From assembly GCF_000204415.1 (NCBI RefSeq), contig NC_015416.1, positions 1,240,001 through 1,304,000 on the forward strand: a DNA stretch of 64,000 nucleotides, in the 5' to 3' direction. The position numbers and the translations under genes are program-made. Within the stretch, counting starts at the first letter, position 1. Every line of letters starts with the position of its first letter. This document shows positions 24,918 through 33,528 of this stretch, piece after piece. The DNA is from Methanothrix soehngenii GP6 (GTDB lineage: Archaea; Halobacteriota; Methanosarcinia; Methanotrichales; Methanotrichaceae). The notes under the pieces were generated by a model that had not been told where the DNA came from, made no database searches, and worked only from the letters and a program-made list of their open reading frames with translations.

Positions 24918-26134
24918 TGAGCAAAGGAAGCGATAGCAGTATGCCCCAGAATACTGCAAATATGAGAGTGGTTGAGGGCTCCTATGCAGTGGCCCATGCG
25001 GTCATGTGTTGCCGGCCGGATGTGATCTCCGCCTATCCCATTACCCCTCAGACCCATATTGTGGAAAACCTCTCCCAGTTGGTGGCTGATGGCGAGCTGG
25101 ACAGCGCATTCCTGACGGTTGACTCCGAGTTCTCGGCGCTCTCCCTCCTGGTCGGCTCCACCGCATGCGGCGGCAGAGGCTACTCCTCGACCACCAGCCA
25201 GGGATTGGCTCTGATGTACGAGGTCCTCTACAACGTCTCAGGCATGAGGCTTCCCATTGTGATGACCGTGGCCAACCGCGCCATTGGGGCTCCCCTGAAC
25301 ATCTGGAACGACCAGCAGGATTCCATTGGCGCTCGCGACGTGGGATGGCTGCAGATCTATGTGGAGAATGTGCAGGAAGCAGTGGATGCCACCCTTCAGG
25401 CCTATAAGATCGCCGAAGATCCGGAGATCCGAACTCCGATCATGGTCTGCATGGACGGGTTCATCCTCACCCATGTCTACGAGCCGGTGGAGCTCCTGGA
25501 CAAAGAGAAGGCAAGGGAATTTCTGCCTGATTTCAAGCCGGCAAACATCCTGGACCCGAACAATCCCCTTACCTTTGGAGCCTTCGCCGATCCATCCACC
25601 TATACGGAGTTCCGCTATCAGCAGTTCGAGGCCCATCAAAAGGCGCTGGAAAAGATAGAGCAGGTGGCCAGGGACTTCGAGAAGGCCTTTGGCCGATATT
25701 ACGGTGGGCTCATAGACAGCTATTACGCCGATGATGCAGAGGTGGTTTTAGTCACTTTGGGCTCAGTCATCGGCACCGTCAAGGATGCCATCGATGAATT
25801 GAGGGCGGAGGGCCTCAAGGTGGGCCTGATCAAGATCAGATGCTATCGGCCTTTCCCGGTTGCAGCCCTGCGCAAGGCCCTGTCCGGCGCCAAGGTGATC
25901 GCGGTGTTGGAGAAGGACGTCGCCATAGGAAGCGAGGCTGGTCTGCTGACGGATCTCAAGGCAGCATTCTATAACACCCAGATCAGAACGCCTATTATCG
26001 GCTTTGCCGCCGGTCTGGGAGGCCGGGACATCACTCTCAAGGACATAAGAAAGATAGTAGAGAAAGCCCTTGCCGCCGAGAAGGGAATCGAGTGCGAGTT
26101 CGAGTTCCTGGATCTGAGAAAGGAGATTCTTTAG
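24917..26134 (+). CDS. porA: Pyruvate:ferredoxin oxidoreductase, alpha subunit
   Basis: The 405-residue alpha chain has EGSYAVAHAVMCCRPDVISAYPITPQTHIVENLSQ with the conserved YPITPQT active-site segment and SEFSALSLLVGSTACGGRGYSSTTSQGLALM. Later it has MDGFILTHVYEPVELLD and a C-terminal transketolase-like domain (VVLVTLGSVIGTVKDAIDELR). Length is standard. The ATG at 24917 overlaps the porD stop; a GTG one codon earlier is unnecessary. Confidence 0.96.
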   Translation: MSKGSDSSMPQNTANMRVVEGSYAVAHAVMCCRPDVISAYPITPQTHIVENLSQLVADGELDSAFLTVDSEFSALSLLVGSTACGGRGYSSTTSQGLALMYEVLYNVSGMRLPIVMTVANRAIGAPLNIWNDQQDSIGARDVGWLQIYVENVQEAVDATLQAYKIAEDPEIRTPIMVCMDGFILTHVYEPVELLDKEKAREFLPDFKPANILDPNNPLTFGAFADPSTYTEFRYQQFEAHQKALEKIEQVARDFEKAFGRYYGGLIDSYYADDAEVVLVTLGSVIGTVKDAIDELRAEGLKVGLIKIRCYRPFPVAALRKALSGAKVIAVLEKDVAIGSEAGLLTDLKAAFYNTQIRTPIIGFAAGLGGRDITLKDIRKIVEKALAAEKGIECEFEFLDLRKEIL

Positions 26135-26147
26135 GAGGCTTCTAAAA

Positions 26148-27023
26148 ATGGAAAGATCTTTGCTGGCACCGGGCCACCGGGCCTGTGCGGGATGCGCCAT
26201 GCCCACCACCATCAGGCTGGTCTTGGATGCGGCCGGGCCGAATACCATTGTGGTCTCGCCCACCGGCTGCCTGGAGGTTGTCACCACCCCCTTCCCGGAG
26301 AGCGCCTGGTGCGTTCCCTGGATTCACTCCCTGTTCGAAAACCCAGCTGCAGTGGCCTCTGGCGTGGAGGTCATGCTCAAGCGCCGGGGCCAGGATACCA
26401 ATGTTGTGGTGATAGGAGGAGACGGGAGCACATTCGATATCGGTATGGGCTCGAACTCCGGCATGTTCGAGCGCGGCCATAAGGTGCTTTATGTCTGCTA
26501 TGACAACGAGGCTTATATGAACACCGGAGTGCAGCGCAGCGGCTCCACGCCCTTCTGCGTTCACACAACCACCACCCCATCAGGATCAGAATCGATGGGC
26601 AATCCCCGGCCCAAGAAGGATATGCCGGCCATCGCCCTGGCTCATGGTGTGCCCTATGTGGCTACCGCCTCAGTGGCCTATCCGGTGGACCTGAGAAGGA
26701 AGGTCAAGGAGGCTCTAAAGGCCAATGGACCATCCTATATCCAGGTCAACGCTCCCTGCATCACTGGCTGGACATTCGATGCTGGAACCATGATTGAGCT
26801 AGCTCGTCTCGCAGTGGAGACTGGCCTGTGGCCCCTCACGGAGTATGTCGATGGAAAGCTGGTGGGGGTGAAGAAGATCCGCCGACCCAAACCTGTCGAG
26901 GAGTATCTCCGCCTGCAGGGCCGCTACAAGCATCTCTTCAAGAAGCCCAATGGCGCGGATATGTTGAAGCATATCAAAGCACTGGCAGATGGAAACATCG
27001 CCAGGTATAATCTGGTTGATTGA
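26148..27023 (+). CDS. porB: Pyruvate:ferredoxin oxidoreductase, beta subunit (thiamine pyrophosphate-binding)
   Basis: The 291-residue beta chain opens with GHRACAGCAMPTTIRLVLDA (Cys pair for the proximal [4Fe-4S] cluster). It has the TPP/Mg motif GGDGSTFDIGMGSNSGMFERG followed by YVCYDNEAYMNTGVQRSGST, and a further cluster Cys in VNAPCITGW. It completes the porCDAB operon, 13 bases after porA with an AGGAGG ribosome binding site in the gap. Two bases separate its stop from the purO ATG. Confidence 0.96.
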   Translation: MERSLLAPGHRACAGCAMPTTIRLVLDAAGPNTIVVSPTGCLEVVTTPFPESAWCVPWIHSLFENPAAVASGVEVMLKRRGQDTNVVVIGGDGSTFDIGMGSNSGMFERGHKVLYVCYDNEAYMNTGVQRSGSTPFCVHTTTTPSGSESMGNPRPKKDMPAIALAHGVPYVATASVAYPVDLRRKVKEALKANGPSYIQVNAPCITGWTFDAGTMIELARLAVETGLWPLTEYVDGKLVGVKKIRRPKPVEEYLRLQGRYKHLFKKPNGADMLKHIKALADGNIARYNLVD

Positions 27024-27025
27024 AG

Positions 27026-27637
27026 ATGTATGTAGGCCGGATCGTGGTCGCAGGCCGTGCCCAGGGAAGGAGCTTTGTCGCCTACAGAGTCTCCTCCCGC
27101 TCTTTTCCCAACCGGAGGGCAGAGGTCCATGATAAATCGATAACAGTTATGCCTTTGGATCCTGCGGACCTGGCGCGGAACCCTTACATCTCCTACAACT
27201 GCATTCGGGTGGCAGATGATGTGGCAGTGGTCACCAATGGCACTCATACCGATATGATCACAGAGAGGATAGAGGACGGGCAGAGTCCGGGAGATTCCAT
27301 GGCCTTGAGCCTGCTCGCTTACGGCCACGAGAGGGATGAGCTGGACACACCCCGCATCGCTGGGGCTGTGCGCGGGAACAGGGCATGGCTGGGGATCGCC
27401 AGGAAGGACGAGCTCCGGGTGCAGCAGTTCAGGTTGGATGAGGACCAGGCCTTAATGGTGGCGACATATGAGAAGACCAATTTCGAGGATGTCTCGATGT
27501 CGGCCTGGGATGTGGCCGGGATAGCCCGCAAAGCCTATGATCTCTCCTTTGAGAGGCCGGTCTGCGCGGCTGCTGCCCTGGCTTGCTCTGCTGAGCCTAA
27601 TGGGGGATTTATTCTCGCGGCATATAATCCGGATTGA
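27026..27637 (+). CDS. purO: IMP cyclohydrolase, archaeal type
   Basis: The 203-residue protein matches PurO from its first residues: MYVGRIVVAGRAQGRSFVAYRVSSRSFPNRRAEV, then NPYISYNCIRVADDVAVVTNGTHTDMI and a C-terminal FILAAYNPD. PurO closes FAICAR to IMP, the last purine step, replacing the bacterial PurH domain. The ATG at 27026 is favoured over a TTG overlapping porB. It follows porB by two bases and is probably part of that transcript, which ties purine synthesis to central carbon supply in expression only. Confidence 0.95.
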   Translation: MYVGRIVVAGRAQGRSFVAYRVSSRSFPNRRAEVHDKSITVMPLDPADLARNPYISYNCIRVADDVAVVTNGTHTDMITERIEDGQSPGDSMALSLLAYGHERDELDTPRIAGAVRGNRAWLGIARKDELRVQQFRLDEDQALMVATYEKTNFEDVSMSAWDVAGIARKAYDLSFERPVCAAAALACSAEPNGGFILAAYNPD

Positions 27638-27670
27638 AAGGCACCGGAAGTGAACTTTGAGGTGTTGTTT

Positions 27671-28561
27671 ATGGAGATCAATGGTGTGCAAATTGATGAT
27701 ACCTTTGCTGAAGCTTTTCCCATTAAGATGGCAAGGGTGCAGATCACAGCAGTGACAGAGAGGTGGGCACTGGAGGCGGCGAGGGAAGCCACGGGATTTG
27801 GAACCTCAGTGATTGGATGTCCTGCCGAGGCGGGCATAGAATGCCTCGTGGATGGAAGAGAGACCGTCGACGGCCGGCCTGGTGTGAACATCCTCTTATG
27901 CAACATGGGCTTCAAGAACCTGGAGAACTCATTGCTCATGAGGCTGGGCCAGTGCGTGCTCACTGCGCCCACTGCTGCTGCTTTTAGCGGCATGCATGAT
28001 GCGGAAAAACAGTTTGATACCGGCAAGAAGCTGAGCTTCTTCGGGGATGGCTACCAGAAGACAGAGGAGATGTTTGGACGAAACATCTGGAAGATACTTC
28101 TCATGTCCGGCGACTTCATCATCGAGAACAGCTTTGGAGCGGTCGAAGGAATCGCTGGAGGCAATTTCCTGATACTGGGCCAGAATCAGATGTCCGGCCT
28201 GATGGCAGCCGAGGCGGCGATAGACTCCATTCGCAAGGTCAAGGGCGCTATCACCCCCTTCCCGGGAGGTGTCGTCTCCAGCGGATCGAAGGTGGGCTCA
28301 AAGTACAAGTTCCTCAAGGCCTCCACCAACTCCGCCTTCTGCACATCGCTCCGGGAGGATGGTGTCTGCGTTCTGGCGGAGGATGTCTCTTGCGTCTTTG
28401 AGATAGTGATCAATGGCGTTGACCGGGAGGCCATAGAGAACGCCATGCGGGCGGGAATCCATGCTGCCTGTCAAGTGCCTGGCATTCTGAAGATAACCGC
28501 AGCCAATTACGAGGGGAAGCTGGGCATTCATCATTTCCCGCTGCATAGCGTGCTGGAGTAG
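27671..28561 (+). CDS. ftr: Formylmethanofuran-tetrahydromethanopterin N-formyltransferase
   Basis: The 296-residue enzyme is recognised from MEINGVQIDDTFAEAFPIKMARVQITA, EATGFGTSVIGCPAEAGIE, ENSFGAVEGIAGGNFLI and FPGGVVSSGSKVGSKYKFLKASTNSAFC. Ftr transfers the formyl group between methanofuran and tetrahydromethanopterin (or tetrahydrosarcinapterin), the second step of CO2 reduction or, in reverse, methyl oxidation. GAGGTG seven bases before the ATG fixes the start. Acetate-specialised methanogens keep this branch for biosynthesis and redox needs. It follows purO by 33 bases and ends before a long T-tract. Confidence 0.97.
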   Translation: MEINGVQIDDTFAEAFPIKMARVQITAVTERWALEAAREATGFGTSVIGCPAEAGIECLVDGRETVDGRPGVNILLCNMGFKNLENSLLMRLGQCVLTAPTAAAFSGMHDAEKQFDTGKKLSFFGDGYQKTEEMFGRNIWKILLMSGDFIIENSFGAVEGIAGGNFLILGQNQMSGLMAAEAAIDSIRKVKGAITPFPGGVVSSGSKVGSKYKFLKASTNSAFCTSLREDGVCVLAEDVSCVFEIVINGVDREAIENAMRAGIHAACQVPGILKITAANYEGKLGIHHFPLHSVLE

Positions 28562-28581
28562 AGCAAGACCCAGACACATTC

Positions 28582-28596
28582 TTTTTTTTAGTTTTT
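28582..28596 (+). terminator. T-tract terminator after ftr
   Basis: Eight T residues (28582-28589) and five more (28592-28596) lie 20 bases after the ftr stop. The TTATTAAAATATTT that follows is the likely promoter of the next gene. Confidence 0.55.
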
Positions 28597-28630
28597 ATTA
28601 AAATATTTGAATCATAGGAGTTGATAGCTC

Positions 28631-29144
28631 GTGATGGTCGCCCCAGAAATAGCCGATGTTCGGGATCGAATTAAGACCTGGCTTGTACAGGAGGACATAT
28701 TCAAGGAAGAGGTGCCCCAGCGAGAGCCTATACTATCAGATCGCTGCTGAATATCCTGCCCGGTCAGGCAGGCATTTGAGCATCATTCAGCCCCAGGGCC
28801 ACGAGGATATGGTTGTGATCTTCAGCCGGATAATGCTGGCTGATGTCCATCAAAAGGCCATCATGCATCTTTTGCCTCAGCAGAAAGAGAGGCTCATGTG
28901 GCAGATACGCTACGACCTCCTGTTCCGCCAGTCCAGCTTCGAGATCGAGCCTGCAGGAGAGGATATGCGGAGCATTCGTTTCACCCGGGAGATCTACTAC
29001 GACGGCCTGACCAAGGACAGGCTGATGGAAGCGATAAGAGAGAACTTCAAGTGTGAGCTTTACGTGGTCTGGAAATTCCAGGAGCTGTTTGGCGAGGGAT
29101 CAGCAGCAAAGGACTCAAAGCCGCCTGAACCGATGTATATCTAG
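28631..29144 (+). pseudogene. DUF2299-like protein with a single-base frameshift
   Basis: The frame beginning GTG-ATG at 28631 reads APEIADVRDRIKTWLVQED, then stops at TGA 28748-28750. The following frame continues the same protein (SLYYQIAAEYPARSGRHLSII, EDMVVIFSRIMLADVHQKAI, LYVVWKFQELF). Removing one C from the CCCC run at 28715-28718 joins them as KEEVPSESLYYQ, and 514 bases equals 171 codons plus one. The restored 170-residue protein resembles archaeal DUF2299 proteins (helix, mixed sheet, no catalytic motif known). AGGAG lies nine bases before the GTG. Either the gene is newly broken or the base is a sequencing error. Confidence 0.75.
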
Positions 29145-29198
29145 CCGATATGGATCTGGTGGATAGAAAATAGAGGCATGAGGCCTCTTGAGGACATC

Positions 29199-29900
29199 TC
29201 AAGAGATCTCATAAACCAGATTCACGCTGGCCGTCACTTCCATCTCTCCTGGCTGGATCGGGGTAGCATCCATTGCATATGAATAGCTTCTGGAAGCCTC
29301 CATGACATATCCATAGCCTACTGTTATCTCCAGGATCTTTCCCAGCTCCAATCCGGCGGCGCTGGCGGCAACCTGAGCCTTCCTTTGCGCATCCTTGATG
29401 GCAATAGTCATGGCCTCATCATTCTGAGGGGTTGGATCCTTGAGGTCGAACTTGACTTCCTGGATGCTGTTTGAGCCCGCGCTTACCGCCGCATCCAAGA
29501 CCCGGCCCACGTCCGCAGTATTCTCCAGCCTCACTGTTACCTGGTTCGTGGCCAGGAAGGTCGGAGGCTCTTGCGTTGCATCAGCGCCCCGGGGCTCGTC
29601 CTGAGGCATTGTGGTCAGGCTGAACCTGCTGGTCTGCATCTGGCTCTCATTGATGCCCGCATCGAGCAGGGCATTGATGGTTTGGTTCATCAGGATAGCA
29701 TTCTCTTCAGCTGCTTCTGCTGCGCTTGTGCTCCGGGTCTCAACCCCAAGAACTATCGTTGCCATATCCGGGGCAGCTTTCACCTTGCCCTCGCCATCCA
29801 CTCTCAGCTTAGATACATCTGTTCCATTATCCGCCGCCATTGCAGGTATGACCAATGACAATAGCAGCATCCCCATTAATACACTGCATATCTTTTTCAT
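29199..29900 (-). CDS. SIMPL-domain (DUF541) exported protein
   Basis: The 233-residue protein has a signal peptide (KKICSVLMGMLLLSLVIPAMA, cleavage after about residue 22) and a SIMPL domain: LRVDGEGKVKAAPDMATIVLGVETRS, ALLDAGINESQMQTSRFSL and VTVRLENTADVGRVLDAAVSAGSNSI, AMTIAIKDAQRKAQVAASAAGL. SIMPL proteins assemble into periplasmic or extracellular channel-like oligomers in some bacteria, but their role is poorly known. A paralogue lies immediately upstream, 36 bases away, on the same strand, so the pair is probably one operon. Confidence 0.9.
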   Translation of the reverse strand: MKKICSVLMGMLLLSLVIPAMAADNGTDVSKLRVDGEGKVKAAPDMATIVLGVETRSTSAAEAAEENAILMNQTINALLDAGINESQMQTSRFSLTTMPQDEPRGADATQEPPTFLATNQVTVRLENTADVGRVLDAAVSAGSNSIQEVKFDLKDPTPQNDEAMTIAIKDAQRKAQVAASAAGLELGKILEITVGYGYVMEASRSYSYAMDATPIQPGEMEVTASVNLVYEIS

Positions 29901-29936
29901 AGACTAACCCCTTTATACCGATGTCATTGAAGTGTC

Positions 29937-30635
29937 TTATAAGATAAACTCATAGGTCACCATGACCCTGGAGTTGACATCCATCATCCTGCCCTCGCCC
30001 GAGCCTCCGCCATAGGAATAGTCTATTCCCAGATCGGGATAAGCGAAGATATCCATGGCCTTTCCCAGGCTTCCCCCAGCATCCGCGGCTATGGCAGCTG
30101 CATTCTTTCTGGCATCGGCCAGAGCTTTCTTGCGGGCTTCTGCCCGGGCGTCGCTTGAGTCCTTCAGGTAGTATCCCGCCACATAGGCGTTGGCCCCTGC
30201 CGATCGAGCGGCATCCAGCACCTTATCGATCCCGGACTCATCTTTGGCCTGGAGACGGATGACTGTGGACCTTTGCAGAGTGGATGCGCTCTCTGTGACA
30301 TTCTCGCATACAGTGGTGTTATTCACCGTCTTGCAGACTTTGCTCGATGACTGGAAGCTGGATATGCCGCTTCCCTGGCCGGGCAGGATCTCCTCGTCCT
30401 TGACCCCCGCTTTCTTCAAGGCGGATATCACCCGGTTCATCTCCTCTCCGACCTCATACTGGGCTTGAGTAATATTTTCATTGCTGCTCTCAACCGAGAC
30501 GGAGATAGTGACTATATCTGCAGGAACGGTCACCGTTCCCACCCCCTCAACCGTCAGAGGGTAGACGTCACCCACTGCAGCTCCAAAGAGCGCGTTCCAT
30601 ATTATAACGCAGAATAAGACAACCGACCACTTCAT
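29937..30635 (-). CDS. SIMPL-domain (DUF541) exported protein, paralogue
   Basis: The 232-residue protein has a signal peptide (KWSVVLFCVIIWNALFGAAVG) and the same domain as its neighbour: LTVEGVGTVTVPADIVTISVSVES, ALKKAGVKDEEILPGQGSG, VIRLQAKDESGIDKVLDAARSAGANAY and ARKKALADARKNAAAIAADAGG. It differs by a Cys pair in an inserted loop (SSKVCKTVNNTTVCENV) that could form a disulfide outside the cell. The ATG at 30635 is preferred to 30647 because GGGG lies a few bases upstream. Tandem duplication of the ancestral gene is likely. Confidence 0.9.
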   Translation of the reverse strand: MKWSVVLFCVIIWNALFGAAVGDVYPLTVEGVGTVTVPADIVTISVSVESSNENITQAQYEVGEEMNRVISALKKAGVKDEEILPGQGSGISSFQSSSKVCKTVNNTTVCENVTESASTLQRSTVIRLQAKDESGIDKVLDAARSAGANAYVAGYYLKDSSDARAEARKKALADARKNAAAIAADAGGSLGKAMDIFAYPDLGIDYSYGGGSGEGRMMDVNSRVMVTYEFIL

Positions 30636-30790
30636 ATTAATCCCCATCTATGGAAATACTCGAAGATATTTAAGCGCTCTGCTGGTCTCGTTGCCCATCA
30701 GAGACCCGTTCCATCCACTCCTGTCATTTCATTCTCCTCTTCTTCATTCGACCACCATCTTTAATTTCAGAATAAACATCCACCACCTTC

Positions 30791-31588
30791 ATGAGCAAGA
30801 TCGGAAAGGCGATCAGGCTGGAGCGCATCCTGGATCGCAAGACGCACAGGACCATCATCATTCCCATGGACCATGGAATATCTGTAGGACCCATTGCCGG
30901 ACTGATAGATATGCCGGCCACGGTAGACAAAGTGGCAGAAGGCGGGGCCAACGCCGTCCTGGGACATATGGGCCTGCCATTGCATGGCCACCGGGGATAT
31001 GGAAGGGATGTGGGATTGATCATTCATCTCTCTGCATCCAGCTCACTAGGTCCTGATCCAAATCACAAGGTTTTGGTGACGGACGTCGAGGACGCCATAA
31101 GAGTGGGAGCGGATGCCGTGAGCATCCACGTTAACGTCGGCGCCGACGATGAGGCGGAGATGCTCCATGACCTGGGAAGGGTGGCACGAAGCTGCGACCA
31201 ATGGGGCATACCCCTGATCGCCATGATGTATCCACGCGGGCCAAAGGTGAAGTCTGAGCATAATGTAGAACATGTGAAGCTGGCCGCACGCATAGGCTCG
31301 GAGTTGGGGGCGGATATAGTCAAGACGAATTACACCGGCTCGCCTGACACCTTCCAGGAGGTGGTAAGAGGCTGCAGCGTGCCTGTTGTCATCGCCGGCG
31401 GACCGAAGATGGACACTGAACGGGATCTATTGCAGATGGTCTACTATGCGGTTCAGGTGGGCGGAGCAGGGGTGGCCTTCGGCCGCAATGTCTTCCAGGC
31501 AGAGAATCCAACTCTCCTTGTAAGAAGGCTGTGCAAGGTAGTCCACGAGGGATATACCCCGGATGAGGCGGAGAAGGTCACCCTCTAA
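30791..31588 (+). CDS. aroA': 2-amino-3,7-dideoxy-D-threo-hept-6-ulosonate synthase / class I fructose-bisphosphate aldolase family
   Basis: The 265-residue Schiff-base aldolase has [59 protein letters not shown], the catalytic Lys in [16 protein letters not shown] and [38 protein letters not shown]. In methanogens such proteins start the alternative shikimate route from aspartate semialdehyde and a 6-deoxyketohexose phosphate; close relatives are archaeal class I fructose-bisphosphate aldolases. The two cannot be separated with certainty by eye. CTTTAATTT about 28 bases before the ATG suggests a leaderless message. aroC at 57.7 kb is a later step of the same pathway. Confidence 0.85.
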   Translation: MSKIGKAIRLERILDRKTHRTIIIPMDHGISVGPIAGLIDMPATVDKVAEGGANAVLGHMGLPLHGHRGYGRDVGLIIHLSASSSLGPDPNHKVLVTDVEDAIRVGADAVSIHVNVGADDEAEMLHDLGRVARSCDQWGIPLIAMMYPRGPKVKSEHNVEHVKLAARIGSELGADIVKTNYTGSPDTFQEVVRGCSVPVVIAGGPKMDTERDLLQMVYYAVQVGGAGVAFGRNVFQAENPTLLVRRLCKVVHEGYTPDEAEKVTL

Positions 31589-31709
31589 GGCGGGCCTTCC
31601 TTCTAATAATTTTTATATCATGACTATAAAACTCTGAATTGATCCGTCTGCTCGATGACAGCCAAATCGACCGCAACCTATATCCACTTATTCGAATACA
31701 TTAGGAAGC

Positions 31710-32489
31710 ATGAAGCTCATAGCTCCCTTTCTTCTTGCCATTTTGATGCTTGCCATCCCTGCTGCAATGGGCCAGGATGCTGAGCACTGGATCGCCAAGA
31801 CGAAAAGCGATTATTATAACGGCTCATACCCACTTGCCTTGGATGATATCGATCAATATCTGAAGATCAATCAGAGCGACACCTGGGCCTGGAGCTTCAG
31901 GGCCAATCTCCTGCTGAAGATGGAAAGATACGAAGAGGCGCTGGAGAGCTTTGACAGGATCATTTCTCTGGACCAATCCAATGCAAAAGCCTACAATGAT
32001 CGCGCTCTCGTCCTCTCAGGTGGGCTGAACCAGGATGAAGAGGCACTGGCTTCTCTGGAAGCGGCCCTGCAGATCGATGCCCTTAATGCTAACGCCTGGT
32101 ACAACAAAGGAATGGTTCTGGAGAAGATGGAACGGTACAATGAGTCACTGGAAGCCTACAGAAAGGCGATTGATCTGGATGGGGATCTAGATCGAGCCTG
32201 GTACCGTCAGGGCCATGTCCTCCTGATAGTCCAGAGATTCGATGAGTCTCTCGCTTCCCTGGATAAGGCGGTCGAATTCAACCCCGAGAACGCAGAGGCA
32301 TGGAATGATAAGGGCGTGGTTTTGAGGAAACTGGAACGGAATGAGGAGGCACTCGATTGCTTCCAGAGGGCGATCCAGCTCGATCCCTCAAATGAGCTCT
32401 ATCGGGAGAATTTGAATGATCTTGGCGGGGTTGAGCCCATCGTAAACTCTCCAGGAGTAATCTCGGAGAAGGTATTGGACTTCTCCTAG
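31710..32489 (+). CDS. Exported tetratricopeptide-repeat protein
   Basis: The 259-residue protein has a signal peptide (KLIAPFLLAILMLAIPAAMG) and six or so TPR units from about residue 27 to 235, for example AWSFRANLLLKMERYEEALES, AWYNKGMVLEKMERYNESLEA and AWNDKGVVLRKLERNEEALDC, each ending in an ID/LDPSN-type turn. It is probably a surface or exported scaffold that binds other proteins. The partners are unknown. A T-rich stretch with TATATC at 31605-31622 separates it from the aldolase gene. The roughly 190 bases after its stop contain only the palindromic promoter of the next small gene. Confidence 0.9.
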   Translation: MKLIAPFLLAILMLAIPAAMGQDAEHWIAKTKSDYYNGSYPLALDDIDQYLKINQSDTWAWSFRANLLLKMERYEEALESFDRIISLDQSNAKAYNDRALVLSGGLNQDEEALASLEAALQIDALNANAWYNKGMVLEKMERYNESLEAYRKAIDLDGDLDRAWYRQGHVLLIVQRFDESLASLDKAVEFNPENAEAWNDKGVVLRKLERNEEALDCFQRAIQLDPSNELYRENLNDLGGVEPIVNSPGVISEKVLDFS

Positions 32490-32623
32490 GCCCATTACTG
32501 ATGCGCCATGATCCATCAGTTGCTGAGATTATGGCGCTCGGGCATTCCGCTACTCTGATATTTCCGCAAAATCCAAGATATGCCTCTGGATCATCTCATT
32601 TATGCTTATTAGCGACTGAACGA

Positions 32624-32663
32624 ATACCAGTATTTTTATAGGTTCAAAAGCCAATACTAGTAT
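32624..32663 (+). promoter_or_regulatory. Two palindromic operators flanking a TATA element
   Basis: ATACCAGTAT (32624-32633) and the perfect palindrome ATACTAGTAT (32654-32663) lie 30 bases apart centre to centre, about three helical turns. TTTTTATA sits at 32633-32640 between them. The same 10-base motif recurs at 47759-47817. A dimeric repressor bound at both sites would cover the promoter of the following small gene. Confidence 0.55.
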
Positions 32664-32678
32664 CAGGTGATATAAATC

Positions 32679-32810
32679 ATGATCAAAGGTCTATTAAAAT
32701 TGTTCATCAGCCTGATGGCCTTCACTTGGCTTGCTAAAAGACTACTTCGCCGCCGCATCCAGCAGGAGGAGGAGACTGAGGAGGTCTCCTCAGATCCCTG
32801 GCATAGTTGA
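32679..32810 (+). CDS. Small membrane-associated protein, 43 residues
   Basis: The short frame starts at ATG 32679 with AGGTGAT about eight bases upstream, a good ribosome binding site, and its own TATA element. The protein is a hydrophobic helix (IKGLLKLFISLMAFTWLAKRLL), then three Arg, then an acidic tail (QQEEETEEVSSD), as expected for a single-pass small membrane protein with the tail in the cytoplasm. I do not recognise a family. Support is positional (promoter, operator, ribosome binding site) more than by similarity. Confidence 0.5.
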   Translation: MIKGLLKLFISLMAFTWLAKRLLRRRIQQEEETEEVSSDPWHS

Positions 32811-32920
32811 AGGCCAAACCAGATCCATCTCAGGTGCTCCCGGGCAGGCAGATCCAGCCCTGCCCGGAGCCGGTCTCTGATGCATTAAATGATCTGCTGA
32901 TCTAGCGATCCATTGATGAT

Positions 32921-33367
32921 CTATCTAGCCTTCACCACCACCGTTCTGGCCACGCTATCGCCCAATCTCTGCTGTTTATCGGATCGCCAGATCAATATTG
33001 CGCCAATGAGGTAGGCAAATAGGCCATCAATTATGCGCAGGATGTTTCTTGTGAACGCCTGGCTCATGTCTATGGGGCTGCCATCCTCTCTGACCACCTT
33101 TATTTTGGTGATCATCTTGCCCACGGTCTGGCCTTTCGATCCCTCCAGTAGGGTGAAGTATGCTATGTATATCGCAAAGTAAAGCACCCCCCAATACCAG
33201 GGAAACATATCCCCCTGCATACCTCCAGCTCCCAAAATATTTCCCAGAGCACCAAATATAAGGCCAAAAATTATGCTGTCTATCACCAGCGATACCAATC
33301 TAATTCCTATTCCTTGGTATTCCATCTGCTCCGGACCGTTGACCTCCAATTCAACCTGACCTGCCAT
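32921..33367 (-). CDS. RDD-family membrane protein
   Basis: The 148-residue protein contains the RDD domain: an N-terminal GIGIRLVSLVIDSIIFGLIF with the conserved Arg and Asp, a second membrane segment around WGVLYFAIYIAYFTLLEGSKGQTVGKMITKIKVV, and a third near the end after the second Asp (LRIIDGLFAYLIGAILIW). RDD proteins are three-pass membrane proteins of mostly unknown function; some are linked to ion transport. AAGGTGA lies six bases before the ATG at 33367, so the start at 33406 is rejected. It ends in a basic tail and appears to be a single gene. Confidence 0.88.
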   Translation of the reverse strand: MAGQVELEVNGPEQMEYQGIGIRLVSLVIDSIIFGLIFGALGNILGAGGMQGDMFPWYWGVLYFAIYIAYFTLLEGSKGQTVGKMITKIKVVREDGSPIDMSQAFTRNILRIIDGLFAYLIGAILIWRSDKQQRLGDSVARTVVVKAR

Positions 33368-33454
33368 GATATTCACCTTGCATATATGCTGGACCGCAAA
33401 CATCAAATAACTTTCTGAGTTCCTAGGACAGGTTTTTAAAAAAATGAGATTTTA

Positions 33455-33528
33455 AGCCTCGGACGGGATTCGAACCCGCGACCTCGTCCTTACCAAGGAC
33501 GCGCTATACCGGGCTAAGCTATCGAGGC
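33455..33528 (-). tRNA. tRNA-Thr (GGT anticodon)
   Basis: The 74-base cloverleaf on minus has acceptor GCCTCGA with CCGAGGC (one A-C mismatch at the last pair), an anticodon stem CGTCC/GGACG closing the loop TTGGTAA with anticodon GGT, and T arm GGGTTCGAATCCC. The discriminator is U and CCA is not encoded. No intron is seen. Confidence 0.95.

Noticed and set aside
28748-28750. TGA in the DUF2299-like gene considered as a recoded (selenocysteine) stop
   Set aside because: Reading through TGA keeps the wrong frame; the homologous sequence continues in another frame. A one-base indel explains it.
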